A DNA stretch of 64,000 bases from JBALVT01 sp045110675. Lineage in GTDB: Bacteria > Pseudomonadota > Gammaproteobacteria > Pseudomonadales > Halieaceae. The translations under genes and the position numbers were made by a program. Numbering within the stretch: position 1 is the stretch's first letter; the number at the start of each line of letters is the position of its first letter. Positions 51,101 through 59,717 of this stretch are shown here, piece after piece. The notes below the pieces were generated by a model that saw only the letters and a list, made by a program, of their open reading frames with translations, was not told where the DNA came from and did not search any database. The stretch is taken from positions 54,189 to 118,188 of the forward strand of contig JBGCGJ010000042.1 of the NCBI GenBank assembly GCA_045110675.1. Direction: 5' to 3'.

Positions 51101-54100
51101 AGTGGTGCTATGCCCAATGGTATGGTGCTCACCAGCAATCCGAGCGCGCAAACTGACTGTCCAGCGGGCATAGTCACGGCAGTGCCGAACAGTGACTCAC
51201 TGAGGCTGTCTGGTGCTGCTCTGAGTGCAGGTCAAACCTGTACCTACTCTGCCAATGTGACTTCAACCACGATTGGTGGTATCACCAATTTCATTCCTGT
51301 CGGAGCAATCAGCACCTCGGAGGGATTGAGTAACGCGGGCCAGGCGACAACCAGTTTGACGACGCAGACAAGTTTGGGTGTTACCAAACAATTTACTCCC
51401 AACGTGATCGTGCCCGGTGCTCGTTCTCGGCTGCGGCTGAGTTTTTTCAATCCGACGGCCAATTTGGCCACCAATCTCGCAGTGATTGATACCCTGCCTG
51501 CAGGTGTCACAGTACCTGCGGGTGCGAACCCGGTATCTGCCTGTTTTGGAGCTACCATCACCTCGCCAGCACCAAACCAAGTGCAAGTTACCGGCGGTAT
51601 ACTAGCGGCGGCCATCAACTTTACACCGGCTACCTGCTACGTTGAAATTGATGTAACGGCCACTGCAGAAGGCAGCTATTTAAATACGATTCCCGCGGGA
51701 GATTTGACCGCGGAGATCGGTGGCATGCCGAGCTCAAACTCTGAACCGGCAACGGATACCTTGCGCGCAATGCAGCCCCTGGAAATTCACAAGGCCATAG
51801 ACAATCAGACGTTGGATCTTGGCGATCCTGCCGGCCTTACCACGGGTACTGCTATTCGTCCACCCGGTGTCAGCGCGGTATTGCGAATAGTTTTGATCAA
51901 CCCCAATACAACGCCACTCACCCAGACCTCACTGATCGATTCCCTGCCTTCGGGGCTGGTTGTAGCCACCACTCCCACTGCAGCTACCAGCTGTGCGGGG
52001 GGTCTTGTAAATGCGACAGCACTCGGCACAAGCGTGACGCTAACCGGTGCCACGATTCCAGCTTCTGCCTCTTGTGAAGTGACGGTCAATGTATCCAGCA
52101 ACATTCCCGGAAGCTACGTCAATAGTATACCGGGTAACGCCGTTAATACTTTCGAGGGTGTAAGCAACACAGAAGACACGAGTGCTGAAATTGTTATTTC
52201 CGCACCGCCGACGATCGGTAAGCAGTTTGCCCCTGCTGTTATTCCTCCCAACGGCGTCTCTACTCTGATAATTGTGATCGGCAATGAGAATGACGCAGCG
52301 ATTACTCTGACGTCGGCTTTGGTCGATACCCTGCCCACACTGCCGGGTGCAGTGGTTATTGCTGGTACACCCAATGCTCAGACCACCTGTACTGGAACGG
52401 TATCAGCTTCGGCTGGTGGTGCCTCAGTACAATTGAACAACAGCGCTGTTATTCCACCTGGAGGTTGCAGCGTTCAGGTCGACGTTACAGCCGCAACTTC
52501 GGGACAACACAATAATAATATCCCTGCTGGTGCTCTTCAGACCGACGCGGGTGACAATGCTCTTGCGGCCAATTCCCCATTGATCGTAAGCACCGAGGGT
52601 TACATCTCAGGCACCGTGTTTCAGGACAACGATGTCATTCCAAACGGAATTTTCGCCCCGGTGTCTGATGCGCCGATTGCCGGTGTCACAATCAACCTAT
52701 ACTCCGGTTCGAGTTGTGCCGGCGTTCCGCTTCAGACAACGGTGACGGATGCTCAAGGTGCTTATTTGTTCTTTGGGCTCCCGGCGGGAACTTACTCTGT
52801 GTGTGAGCAGTCGCAGCCCCCTGGGACAACCAATGGTATTCCCACCTCTGGCGCTATTGTGCCAATAATGGGTAGTACGGGTACCACGGGTACAGCATCA
52901 AACCCTGACAGCAGCAGTAGCCAAATTACCGGGATCGTGCTCAATGCTGATGGAGCGGGTGGTGAAACCAGCGGCTCACCCGGAAACAACTTTGCCGAAG
53001 TCGTCACCTCTTCAATATCGGGGCAGGTGTTTCTGGATATCAATAACAATGGCCTCTTTAATGGACCGGATATGCCGCTCGCGGGGGAGTTGATAGAGCT
53101 TCTGGATGCTGGCAATACCGTCATCCAGACAACCAACACCGATGCATCTGGCAACTATAGTTTCACTGGCCTTCAGCCAGGAACCTATTCAGTGCGCCAA
53201 CCTAACCAGCCTGCGGATACTACGCCAGGTATAACAACGCCAGGCTCGGTGCCAAATGGTGGCACAGTGGGAGTAGCTACAAATCCAGCTGTCGCGCCGA
53301 GTGTCATTGCTACCATTGTGCTGCCACCCAATACTGAATCTCCCAATAATGACTTTGCAGAGATTTCCAACGGGCGTGTGCTATCGGGCAACGTGTTTTT
53401 TGATTTTGATGATTCGGGAACTCTCGATGGCCCAGATTTTGGTTTAGGAGCGCAGATTATTGATCTGACCGGGACCGATATCAACGGTAACCCAATTGCT
53501 CCTCGACAGACCACCACGGCGGCGGATGGTAGTTATTCCTTTGTCGGGTTACCCGAGGGGACTTATACCGTAACGCAACCCAATCAGCCTGCAGATTCTG
53601 CCAGTGGTGCGACTATAGCGGGAACCGCGGGTGGCGTTGTGACGAATCGAGCAACAACGCCCTCTGAGATTTCGGGTATTAATTTAACTGGCGCTGTAAC
53701 AGTATCCGCAGCGAATGATTTCGCTGAAATTCCCGATCCGGGGCCTGATTTGGCATTGAGTAAAACCCATACGCCAAGTACTTTCGGCGCGGGCTCCAGT
53801 ACCGGGTTCTTCACCTTATTCCCACAAAATATCGGCACCGTGGACACCTCGGGCACGATTACTGTGACTGACAACCTCCCTGCGGGAATGACTCTCGCTG
53901 CAGTAGCGACGGGAACCGGATGGATATGTACGGGCGGCCCGGGAGCTACCGTTGTATCTTGCAGTTCCAGTGATGTTATTTCAGCCGGTGGAAGTGGTGC
54001 AGCGATTGTTGTGCGGGTGTTGGTTGACGTGTCTGCAGCTTCACAAGTGCTCGTTAACACTGCGTCGATTTCTGGAGGCGGTGAGCTACCAGGATTCACC

Positions 54101-54655
54101 GGCAACAATTCAGGATCCGATAGCGTTGCCATCGGTGGTGTGGCGAGGGTCAGCGGAACCGTTTGGAGCGACGACAATCTCGACAATATTTTGGATATGG
54201 GTGAGCGCGGCCAGAGTCGTTGGATCGTCGAGCTGTTTCTCAATGGCGTGTTGGTTCAAACTGTTTTAACCGACACTTCTGGTGACTATGCTCTAGAAAA
54301 TATAGCTCCCGGAAGTGGCTATGATATCGTTTTCCGAGATCCAGTTGACGGCAATGTCTTCGGGCCACCTGTGAGTAATGAGCGAGGTCTTGCGCCAGTA
54401 GCCGGAAGAGATCCGTCCACCAACCCAGCCGGTGCTACCGCTACAGGGGGCGGCTTAACCGGACTGACTTTGTTTGATGGCGATGACATTATTGAGCAGA
54501 GTTTGCCTCTGGACCCAGCCACAATACCGATAGCTCCTTCCTTGGGTATACCTACCTTGCCCCAGTGGGCGATGTTGTTGCTGATCTTCATGTTGTTGTT
54601 ACTGGGGCGCTCTTCCTTGAGCGCTACCATGGCCCAACAAAAGCGTTCGTGCTAG
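48194..54655 (+). CDS. Giant surface protein: DUF11-type repeats, SdrD-B domains, IPTL-CTERM tail
   Basis: This 2153-residue exported protein starts at a GTG (AAGGAA upstream) with a signal peptide ending near AMAGLAA (about residue 42). From about 45 to 1465 are some ten DUF11-like beta-repeats, most opening with a K-[AS]-F-[ST]-P motif (TKSFSPSS, DKSFAPAG, SKSFSPGN, GKQFAPAV) and containing TCTV/CTL-type Cys. Three SdrD-B/Cna-B-like domains follow (about 1468, 1605, 1727; GYISGTVFQDNDV, ISGQVFLDINNNGLFNGPD, LSGNVFFDFDDSGTLDGPD), each with a Ca-binding-like loop and GxYxFxGLxxGxYxV end. Then come one more DUF11 (about 1850) and a fourth B-like domain (about 1984). The end IPTLPQWAMLLLIFMLLLLG plus basic residues is an IPTL-CTERM sorting signal. 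No exosortase is nearby. Role: cell-surface stalk, adhesion or matrix. Confidence 0.93.
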   Translation: MANRSCVASFSVCKLVTEKRKLCGALLLASFVHAPQAMAGLAASVTLQSGQPSSVQPGATTVLEITLSNNNDTSVINSVGFSNTLPGVLPDGLKVAGPATFTCFDPLTSATSTPAPNPVTAPIGSQSLTLTNATIPQRNAASSTDGSCTLLLPVTPGTSSGGTATRTFTIADGDVTGNDGSAVQNIGNVSQSINVLALNRPTISKAFSNGTAILGGAARTLTITVGNSNTSVAIPDFDITDTFPTQGAGGAIIQVANPPNATSTCPGAGGVAPTFTGLAPGATSITVEGGTVAPSGTCTITVEVEARHTNGGYQTSNLNNTINASSDFTNEIGIGAQSNATARIRARSPLAVTKSFSPSSLSSGENATMTIRFTNSGDAPLTVDSFSDSPIDSIVHATVTEGLRVDGPIAVSCPGGTNGVYNATANNEGIEQTAGAINRSTIAAGNSCTLTVPVLGQTQSANTPITYTNNLPPGAVDVGDTNIISQNRSATILVADTLRVLKARATTDPRPGNPVQFSITVQNWSAGALSDVQVVDALANGMTYLTGVIGGNDYSPVLSGGACGALTVTGATGATVPEFTVGTVPARASISSPGQCVITFYAMTDPNATNGSSTVNTIPAGSVCTNNGAGFCNGGSASSPNSPVVAEVLEIDKSFAPAGPLPEGSVTRMRIELSNYSANPTTDLSISDTLPITGSVQMMVATPPNASTTCGGTITAVAGSTSVALNNGGIPARASLGAGAAGTCILEIDVVGAAGVYSNDVTATGVQTFANGTTSAVAPVMDTAPFTFTSVLSSSKSFSPGNVASGGRSTATIEMNNSGSDPLNNVSVTDPLPAGMVLASPTNAYTTCNGTTTITGNPGDSSISLTGASIAGSGTCGLIFDVTATGSADWVNTIPIGGIEAVGSGVINQAAVSGTLLFSSGSALTIAKATNPSTLTFPGQESRLVITITNGTQAVSNLSLSDFFTMDGTSGAMPNGMVLTSNPSAQTDCPAGIVTAVPNSDSLRLSGAALSAGQTCTYSANVTSTTIGGITNFIPVGAISTSEGLSNAGQATTSLTTQTSLGVTKQFTPNVIVPGARSRLRLSFFNPTANLATNLAVIDTLPAGVTVPAGANPVSACFGATITSPAPNQVQVTGGILAAAINFTPATCYVEIDVTATAEGSYLNTIPAGDLTAEIGGMPSSNSEPATDTLRAMQPLEIHKAIDNQTLDLGDPAGLTTGTAIRPPGVSAVLRIVLINPNTTPLTQTSLIDSLPSGLVVATTPTAATSCAGGLVNATALGTSVTLTGATIPASASCEVTVNVSSNIPGSYVNSIPGNAVNTFEGVSNTEDTSAEIVISAPPTIGKQFAPAVIPPNGVSTLIIVIGNENDAAITLTSALVDTLPTLPGAVVIAGTPNAQTTCTGTVSASAGGASVQLNNSAVIPPGGCSVQVDVTAATSGQHNNNIPAGALQTDAGDNALAANSPLIVSTEGYISGTVFQDNDVIPNGIFAPVSDAPIAGVTINLYSGSSCAGVPLQTTVTDAQGAYLFFGLPAGTYSVCEQSQPPGTTNGIPTSGAIVPIMGSTGTTGTASNPDSSSSQITGIVLNADGAGGETSGSPGNNFAEVVTSSISGQVFLDINNNGLFNGPDMPLAGELIELLDAGNTVIQTTNTDASGNYSFTGLQPGTYSVRQPNQPADTTPGITTPGSVPNGGTVGVATNPAVAPSVIATIVLPPNTESPNNDFAEISNGRVLSGNVFFDFDDSGTLDGPDFGLGAQIIDLTGTDINGNPIAPRQTTTAADGSYSFVGLPEGTYTVTQPNQPADSASGATIAGTAGGVVTNRATTPSEISGINLTGAVTVSAANDFAEIPDPGPDLALSKTHTPSTFGAGSSTGFFTLFPQNIGTVDTSGTITVTDNLPAGMTLAAVATGTGWICTGGPGATVVSCSSSDVISAGGSGAAIVVRVLVDVSAASQVLVNTASISGGGELPGFTGNNSGSDSVAIGGVARVSGTVWSDDNLDNILDMGERGQSRWIVELFLNGVLVQTVLTDTSGDYALENIAPGSGYDIVFRDPVDGNVFGPPVSNERGLAPVAGRDPSTNPAGATATGGGLTGLTLFDGDDIIEQSLPLDPATIPIAPSLGIPTLPQWAMLLLIFMLLLLGRSSLSATMAQQKRSC

Positions 54656-54717
54656 ATAAACGCTGAGAAGGCCTGTGTTTTGTCAGGTTGGTTTTTGAAG
54701 TGGTATATAGGTAAGAA

Positions 54718-54744
54718 GTAAGCTCTCAGAAATTGAGAGCTTAC
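54718..54744. terminator. Stem-loop between convergent genes
   Basis: An 11-bp perfect stem GTAAGCTCTCA/TGAGAGCTTAC with a GAAAT loop lies between the end of the giant surface-protein gene and the end of the PadR gene. There is no clear T-run, so it may be a weak or bidirectional terminator. Confidence 0.5.
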
Positions 54745-54754
54745 GATTAGCGGG

Positions 54755-55405
54755 CTATTCCTCCAGTGCGCGTTCCATCTTGAGTAATGCTTCGGCATAA
54801 GCGGCTCGCCCCAATTCTCTTCGATCATTCGAGCCACTGCCGTCGGAAGTTTTAGAAATCCACTGGTTTGCACATTGGCTCCACTTCAACCTGGCAATTA
54901 ACATGTCGGCCATCAGGTTGATTGCAATTCCGTTGAAGGGCATGCCTTCGGATCGATCAGAGGTATCAGAAAGGATGTGTCTTACTCCGGCGATCGCTTC
55001 TCGAAGGTCTTTTTGACTGGCCTGAGATGACTGTTCGATGGTTTCGCTGGCGTTGGCCACTGTTCCTCCATCGGCCAAAATCAGCTTCAGCATGAGTTCG
55101 GATTGCATTCTGAGCTCAGGGTTCTCTTCACTGCGCAACCAGCTTCGGAGGCTATCTCTACCCAGTTCAGTAATCGTATATACGGTACGCACACGCCCGC
55201 TGACTTGTTCTTTGTGCTCAGTAACAAAATTGTGTAAAAGCAATTTCTTGGGTTCTGAATACACGTGGCTCTCGACTCTCGGCCAAAATACACGGATAAG
55301 GCTGGTTTGCATGATGGTGTTCAACTCGTAAGCAGACTGGGGTTTGCGCGCAAGCAGGCCCAGCATAGCGAAGGAGGTTGGACTGAGTTTTGGCGGTTGA
55401 TTCAT
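54755..55405 (-). CDS. PadR-family transcriptional regulator
   Basis: This 216-residue PadR regulator has an N-terminal winged HTH (SPTSFAMLGLLARKPQSAYE, then RVESHVYSEPKKLLLHNFVT and RVRTVYTITELGRDSLRSWL) and a C-terminal helical dimerisation domain. PadR proteins repress detoxification or phenolic-acid genes and release DNA on ligand binding. It lies 132 nt downstream of the Rieske oxygenase on the same strand and may regulate it. The ATG is at 55405. Confidence 0.93.
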   Translation of the reverse strand: MNQPPKLSPTSFAMLGLLARKPQSAYELNTIMQTSLIRVFWPRVESHVYSEPKKLLLHNFVTEHKEQVSGRVRTVYTITELGRDSLRSWLRSEENPELRMQSELMLKLILADGGTVANASETIEQSSQASQKDLREAIAGVRHILSDTSDRSEGMPFNGIAINLMADMLIARLKWSQCANQWISKTSDGSGSNDRRELGRAAYAEALLKMERALEE

Positions 55406-55537
55406 TGCTAAACTCTAACCGATTTTATTCGGGTACGCTGCAATTCCTTCGACCTGAAAACTATTTATTTTTCTTTTGTTGGCCGAAAGCAGGCGCTGAT
55501 CAGCTCCTGCCCCTTCAGCCAGTTGAAATGAAACATG

Positions 55538-56626
55538 CTAGAAGGGCAAACCCTCGTCGATATTGTGGTTGGAGTCCGCAGGTGTGGCCATGCCTATGGT
55601 GTGGTGAATACCGTTGACCTCCTGTTGTATTCCGGCGATTGCCTCGGGTTGATCATAGAACTGCTGATACCATCGTCGACCTGTGCGGAACGGCCCGTCG
55701 GTCTTCAATTGCATTATTTTTAGAGCCGGACGTTTGTTGGCCCAGATATTGAAGTCCGCACCAAACGCCTCCAAGGCTCCCGCCTGAGCGCCTATGGCCG
55801 CTTCTCGATCTTCGTCAGTAGGATCTGCAGACTTCGCTTTATAAAGGCAAGCATGGAAGCACTTAACCACACCATCATCTACAGGTGTGTTGGCAATCAG
55901 TTCGAAAATTTCGTTGTCTGCGAATACTTGTTTGGACAGTAAAATTCCAGGACCTGTATACCAGGTGGTTGTGTAAAGATAGGTATTGTAGAGTTGCATC
56001 GGCCCACCCTGGCGTTGGATGCACAGGTGATCAATGTACTCATTTTCGAAGTATTCGCTAGGTGCTCCATGGGTTGGCCCCAGATGTCTCACATCCGCCA
56101 TATTGTCGAGGATTTCCTGGGGGTGAATGTTCAGTTCACCCAAATGGTCCAGTTCCCATTGAATCCATTGGGGGTCATTCCATTGCTCGAGGCTTGGCAC
56201 CTCGTAGTCAGGTTCTCGGCCATCTGGATCAAACCAGGCCATTATGCAACCCATGTTGTCCACCACAGGATAAGATCGAATTGCCGCCGATTTAGGGTAG
56301 GGACCTTCAGCATAGGGAATATCGTCGACCTGCCCATCCGGGCCATAGCGCCAGCCGTGATAAGGGCAGCGGATTGAGCTTCCCTCGATCTGTTCACCGT
56401 TCTTAACAATCATCGCACTGTCGCTGTTGGTTAGATGGGTGCCCATATGAGCACAGTGAGCATCCAGCATCACCGGCTTGCCATCTTCTCCGCGGTAAAG
56501 GGCAAGGTCTCTGCCGAAATAGTGCACCGCCATGGTGCCCTGATCCAATTCCTTACTCTCGGCTACGATAAACCAGCCCCGCGGAAATGTATTGGGGCCA
56601 AGACCGTAGTCAGTTGCAGTTGCCAT
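55538..56626 (-). CDS. Rieske [2Fe-2S] oxygenase (KshA-like)
   Basis: This 362-residue terminal oxygenase component has a Rieske domain with CAHMGTHL and CPYHGWRYG (C-x-H...C-x-x-H, about residues 57-110). A catalytic domain follows, with the mononuclear iron block DNMADVRHLGPTHGAP carrying two His. It resembles the 3-ketosteroid 9-alpha-hydroxylase oxygenase (KshA) type rather than the alpha/beta ring-hydroxylating type, since no beta subunit is near. The ATG at 56626 follows AGGAATATTTATC, whereas the longer frame to 56656 lacks a site. No reductase is in the window. Substrate is unknown; sterol-like or other hydrophobic compounds are plausible. Confidence 0.9.
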   Translation of the reverse strand: MATATDYGLGPNTFPRGWFIVAESKELDQGTMAVHYFGRDLALYRGEDGKPVMLDAHCAHMGTHLTNSDSAMIVKNGEQIEGSSIRCPYHGWRYGPDGQVDDIPYAEGPYPKSAAIRSYPVVDNMGCIMAWFDPDGREPDYEVPSLEQWNDPQWIQWELDHLGELNIHPQEILDNMADVRHLGPTHGAPSEYFENEYIDHLCIQRQGGPMQLYNTYLYTTTWYTGPGILLSKQVFADNEIFELIANTPVDDGVVKCFHACLYKAKSADPTDEDREAAIGAQAGALEAFGADFNIWANKRPALKIMQLKTDGPFRTGRRWYQQFYDQPEAIAGIQQEVNGIHHTIGMATPADSNHNIDEGLPF

Positions 56627-56863
56627 GATAAATATTCCTGTTTTAAATATGATCATAAGTATAGCGGTATGGTTATGAAGTTGAATCGTCCGCGAGTAGG
56701 TGTAGTTGCCTTAGTCAGCATTGGGCTAAATAATTGAAACCCCTGGGGGCGAATTATTAAACCGGTCGATTCGGTTAGACGGATTTCACAATGTGTTTGG
56801 CGTATGCTGTTGCTAGGTTAACTGCCATATCTTTTCAAGCTCTGCGATAAAGGTGACTTCTCA

Positions 56864-57727
56864 ATGTCCGTTTTGCGCTTTTCCATATACCCACTGAAAG
56901 TTGCTTTCATGGCGTGGTTGCTGAGTGCTTGCGTGCCCGAGCCTATCACTGTTACCGAGCATCCCGCCGAGGAGGAGGCCCGCGATGGGACTTCCGCGAA
57001 GGTCGTTTTTATTGCCGGCCCCGATAGTCACGGCGCTGGCGAACATGAGCACACTGCGGGCTCAGAATTACTGGCAAACGCTCTGCGTGAGAGATATTCC
57101 GGAATTTCGACCGTCAATGTCACTGGAGGTTGGCCAGAGAATGCTGATGTGTTTGAAGATGCACGGGCGATCGTTATCTACTGTGATGGGGGCGCAGGGC
57201 ATCTGATCAACAAACACCTGAGTAGCTTCAATCAGCTTGTTGCCAAGGGTGTTGGAGTGATCGCACTGCACTACGGCGTAGAGGTTCCTAAAGGCAGTGC
57301 CTCCGCAGATGCGATGTTGGCGGCCATTGGCGGATACTTTGAAACAGACTGGTCTGTAAATCCTCACTGGAATGCAGAATTTACAAAGTTACCAGATCAT
57401 CCCATTGCTGAAGGTATAAGCCCCTTCAGCGTACATGATGAGTGGTACTTCAATATGAGGTTTCAGAGCAAGATGAAGGGCGTGACGCCGATCTTAAGCG
57501 CCATCGCGCCGGACTCAACCATGGAGCGCCGGAATGGTGCACATAGCGGAAATGAAACCGTGCGCCAACTTGTGGCTGCGAAAACCCCACAGGTGACTGC
57601 CTGGGCCTACGAACGCGAAAATGGCGGCAGAGGCTTTGGGTTTACGGGTGGGCATTTTCATCACAATTGGCAAAACGATCAGCAACGCAATTTGCTGCTA
57701 AATGCCATTGTCTGGACAATGAGGTGA
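56864..57727 (+). CDS. ThuA-like lipoprotein
   Basis: This 287-residue protein has a lipoprotein signal (MAWLLSACVPEP, LSAC lipobox at about residues 21-24) and a ThuA-like class-I glutamine-amidotransferase-fold domain. FIAGPDSHGAGEHEHTAG, DARAIVIYCDGGAG and VIALHYGVEVP are typical. FGFTGGHFHHNWQNDQQR is the C-terminal block of the ThuA family. ThuA relatives act on trehalose or related sugars, but most are uncharacterised. AAGGTG precedes the ATG. The protein probably sits in the periplasm, anchored to a membrane. It has no obvious operon partner. Confidence 0.87.
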   Translation: MSVLRFSIYPLKVAFMAWLLSACVPEPITVTEHPAEEEARDGTSAKVVFIAGPDSHGAGEHEHTAGSELLANALRERYSGISTVNVTGGWPENADVFEDARAIVIYCDGGAGHLINKHLSSFNQLVAKGVGVIALHYGVEVPKGSASADAMLAAIGGYFETDWSVNPHWNAEFTKLPDHPIAEGISPFSVHDEWYFNMRFQSKMKGVTPILSAIAPDSTMERRNGAHSGNETVRQLVAAKTPQVTAWAYERENGGRGFGFTGGHFHHNWQNDQQRNLLLNAIVWTMR

Positions 57728-57778
57728 CGCTCGCCACCCCGAGGTTGAGGGAGTCTGTGGGGATTATTCGGCAGCTGA

Positions 57779-58612
57779 TCAGCTACTCGCTAACATCCAC
57801 TTGCGCAGACGGTTTGAATCCCCGAACGGGGTTAGCTTGCCAAAGGAATTTAACAGTACGATTGATATTTCTTCGCCCTTGATTTTCGCTTGCATGACAA
57901 GGCATCTGCCAGCCTCGTTGATGTAGCCCGTTTTACTAAGACCAATGTCCCAGCTTTTGTTCTTCAGTAGTCGATTGGTGTTGCCATAGTTCAGAGGACC
58001 TCTTTTTGCATAAGGTCTCACTGCTTTGCGTAAAGTGGTGGTGGACTGACTGATCAATGGGTAGTTTCCGGCGGCCCGGACCATTTTGCCTAAATCGTTT
58101 GCGGTGGAAACGTTTTTCTCGGACAAACCCGCAGGATCTGCGAAATAGCTATCGGCCATTCCCAGTTCTGCCGCCTTTCTGTTCATTTTCTCCAGGAACG
58201 CACTCATGCCACCTGGAAAGGATCGTCCCAGTGCAGTCGCTGCGCGATTTTCAGATGACATCAGTGCTAATTGGATAAGCTCTTTGCGCGAGAGTTTGGC
58301 CCCATACTCCAGACGGGAACCGGTGAGTCGCACCAGATCCCGATCCTCTTTAGTTATGGTAATTTTTTCATCCAGACTCACTTGTTCATCGATGATAACC
58401 ATGGCTGTCATCAGTTTTGTAATCGACGCTATGGGTCTTACCGTGTCGATGTCCTTGCCGTAGATGATTTTTCCTGCGGAGTCCGTGACCAAAACAGATG
58501 CTGAACGCATCCCCGGATTGTCTGCAGAAGACTGACTGAACGCACTAGTGGACGCGAGTGTGGTGAAGCTCAGTAAGATCAAAAACCAAACGTTGTTGCG
58601 CGTCGCCGCCAT
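57779..58612 (-). CDS. Penicillin-binding D,D-endopeptidase/carboxypeptidase (PBP7-like, S11)
   Basis: This 277-residue peptidase S11-type protein has a signal peptide (about residues 1-27). The three serine-active-site motifs are SITK (in VRPIASITKLMTAMVI), SEN (ALMSSENRAATALG) and KTG (GLSKTGYINEAG). The short length and lack of the C-terminal PBP5/6 domain fit PbpG (PBP7), which cleaves D,D-crosslinks of murein in the periplasm. It lies 88 nt downstream of the gpsA stop on the same strand and could be a distal member of that operon. Confidence 0.93.
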   Translation of the reverse strand: MAATRNNVWFLILLSFTTLASTSAFSQSSADNPGMRSASVLVTDSAGKIIYGKDIDTVRPIASITKLMTAMVIIDEQVSLDEKITITKEDRDLVRLTGSRLEYGAKLSRKELIQLALMSSENRAATALGRSFPGGMSAFLEKMNRKAAELGMADSYFADPAGLSEKNVSTANDLGKMVRAAGNYPLISQSTTTLRKAVRPYAKRGPLNYGNTNRLLKNKSWDIGLSKTGYINEAGRCLVMQAKIKGEEISIVLLNSFGKLTPFGDSNRLRKWMLASS

Positions 58613-58700
58613 ACCGATTGTTGCCCCTGGTGATTTTTTTATTTGTTAAGGCGTAGTGTGCACCAGGTAAGCCGAAAGCGCTATATGCTGGCGTGCAAAT

Positions 58701-59708
58701 CTATCCTGGTTCAGATTCCGCGCCGGCAGAGACTCTCAATAGACCTCGGAACGCGCGCCGGGCATTCGAGTCTCCTGCTACCACACGGGAAACATCTTCC
58801 GCGATAGGCATTTCGACTTTGTATTCTTTTGCCAACGCCATGACAGCCGGTGCACTCTTGGCGCCCTCTGCCACCATTACCATTTCGTCGATGATATCCT
58901 GCATGTTTCTGCCCTTGCCCAGCTCCACACCAACATGACGATTGCGGCTCTGAGGACTAGTGCATGTTGCTATCATATCCCCCATGCCAGCGAGTCCGGC
59001 GAAGGTCTCCGCTTTGCCTCCCATGGCAACTCCCAGGCGAGTCACTTCCGACAAACCCCGAGTAATGAGGGCCGATCGCGTATTGTCCCCGGCACCTTGG
59101 CCATCGCCCATACCGACAGCGATTGCGATAATATTTTTCAGTACACCCCCGAGTTCGCAGCCAATGACATCGGAGTTGGTGTAGACACGAAACAACCCAC
59201 TGCTGAATAGCGATTGCAGTTCGCGAACAATAATTTCATCCTCCATTGCGATAACACTTGCCGCGGCCTGCCCGGCCATTATTTCCCTCGCCAGATTGGG
59301 GCCGGTGAGCACGCCCACGGGGTGACCCGGGAGAACTTCATTTATGACTTGCGTCATCCGCATTCCGGTTTCTAGTTCAAGCCCCTTGGTCAAACTGATG
59401 ATGGGAACCCATGCTCGAATGTGTTTTTTCACTTCGAGTAACACAGCACGAAAGTTATGCGATGGAATTCCCATGATAATGACATCAGAGCTCTTTACAG
59501 CTTCGGCGATGTCATCGGTAGCCACCAGTTTTTTGGGTAGTTTCGCTCCCGGGAGGTAGACTTCGTTAGTATGCTGGTCGTTGATCTCGGCTACTGTTTC
59601 CGGGTTTCTGGCCCACAGAGTCACCGGGGCGTTTCGGGATACCAATGATGCGACTGTTGTTCCCCAGGAACCGCCACCCAATAAACTCACGTTCAAAGTT
59701 CTCGACAT
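58701..59708 (-). CDS. gpsA: NAD(P)H-dependent glycerol-3-phosphate dehydrogenase
   Basis: This 335-residue cytoplasmic GpsA reduces dihydroxyacetone phosphate to sn-glycerol-3-phosphate, the entry to phospholipid synthesis. VSLLGGGSWGTTVASLVSRN is the Rossmann motif and GVLTGPNLAREIMAGQ the family block. NIIAIAVGMGDGQGAGDNTR carries a substrate Lys/Asp region and FAGLAGMGDMIATCTSPQSR the conserved GxGD. AGGATTAAAC precedes the ATG at 59708. It begins 9 nt after the plsB stop, giving the order HAD-PlsC, PlsB, GpsA. Confidence 0.96.
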   Translation of the reverse strand: MSRTLNVSLLGGGSWGTTVASLVSRNAPVTLWARNPETVAEINDQHTNEVYLPGAKLPKKLVATDDIAEAVKSSDVIIMGIPSHNFRAVLLEVKKHIRAWVPIISLTKGLELETGMRMTQVINEVLPGHPVGVLTGPNLAREIMAGQAAASVIAMEDEIIVRELQSLFSSGLFRVYTNSDVIGCELGGVLKNIIAIAVGMGDGQGAGDNTRSALITRGLSEVTRLGVAMGGKAETFAGLAGMGDMIATCTSPQSRNRHVGVELGKGRNMQDIIDEMVMVAEGAKSAPAVMALAKEYKVEMPIAEDVSRVVAGDSNARRAFRGLLRVSAGAESEPG

Positions 59709-59717
59709 GTTTAATCC

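Noticed and set aside
53584..54243. 219-residue antisense ORF and similar minus-strand ORFs under the giant surface protein
   Set aside because: They are mirror frames of repeated Thr/Gly/Ala-rich coding sequence. No ribosome sites or recognisable domains were found, and the plus-strand gene is clearly real.
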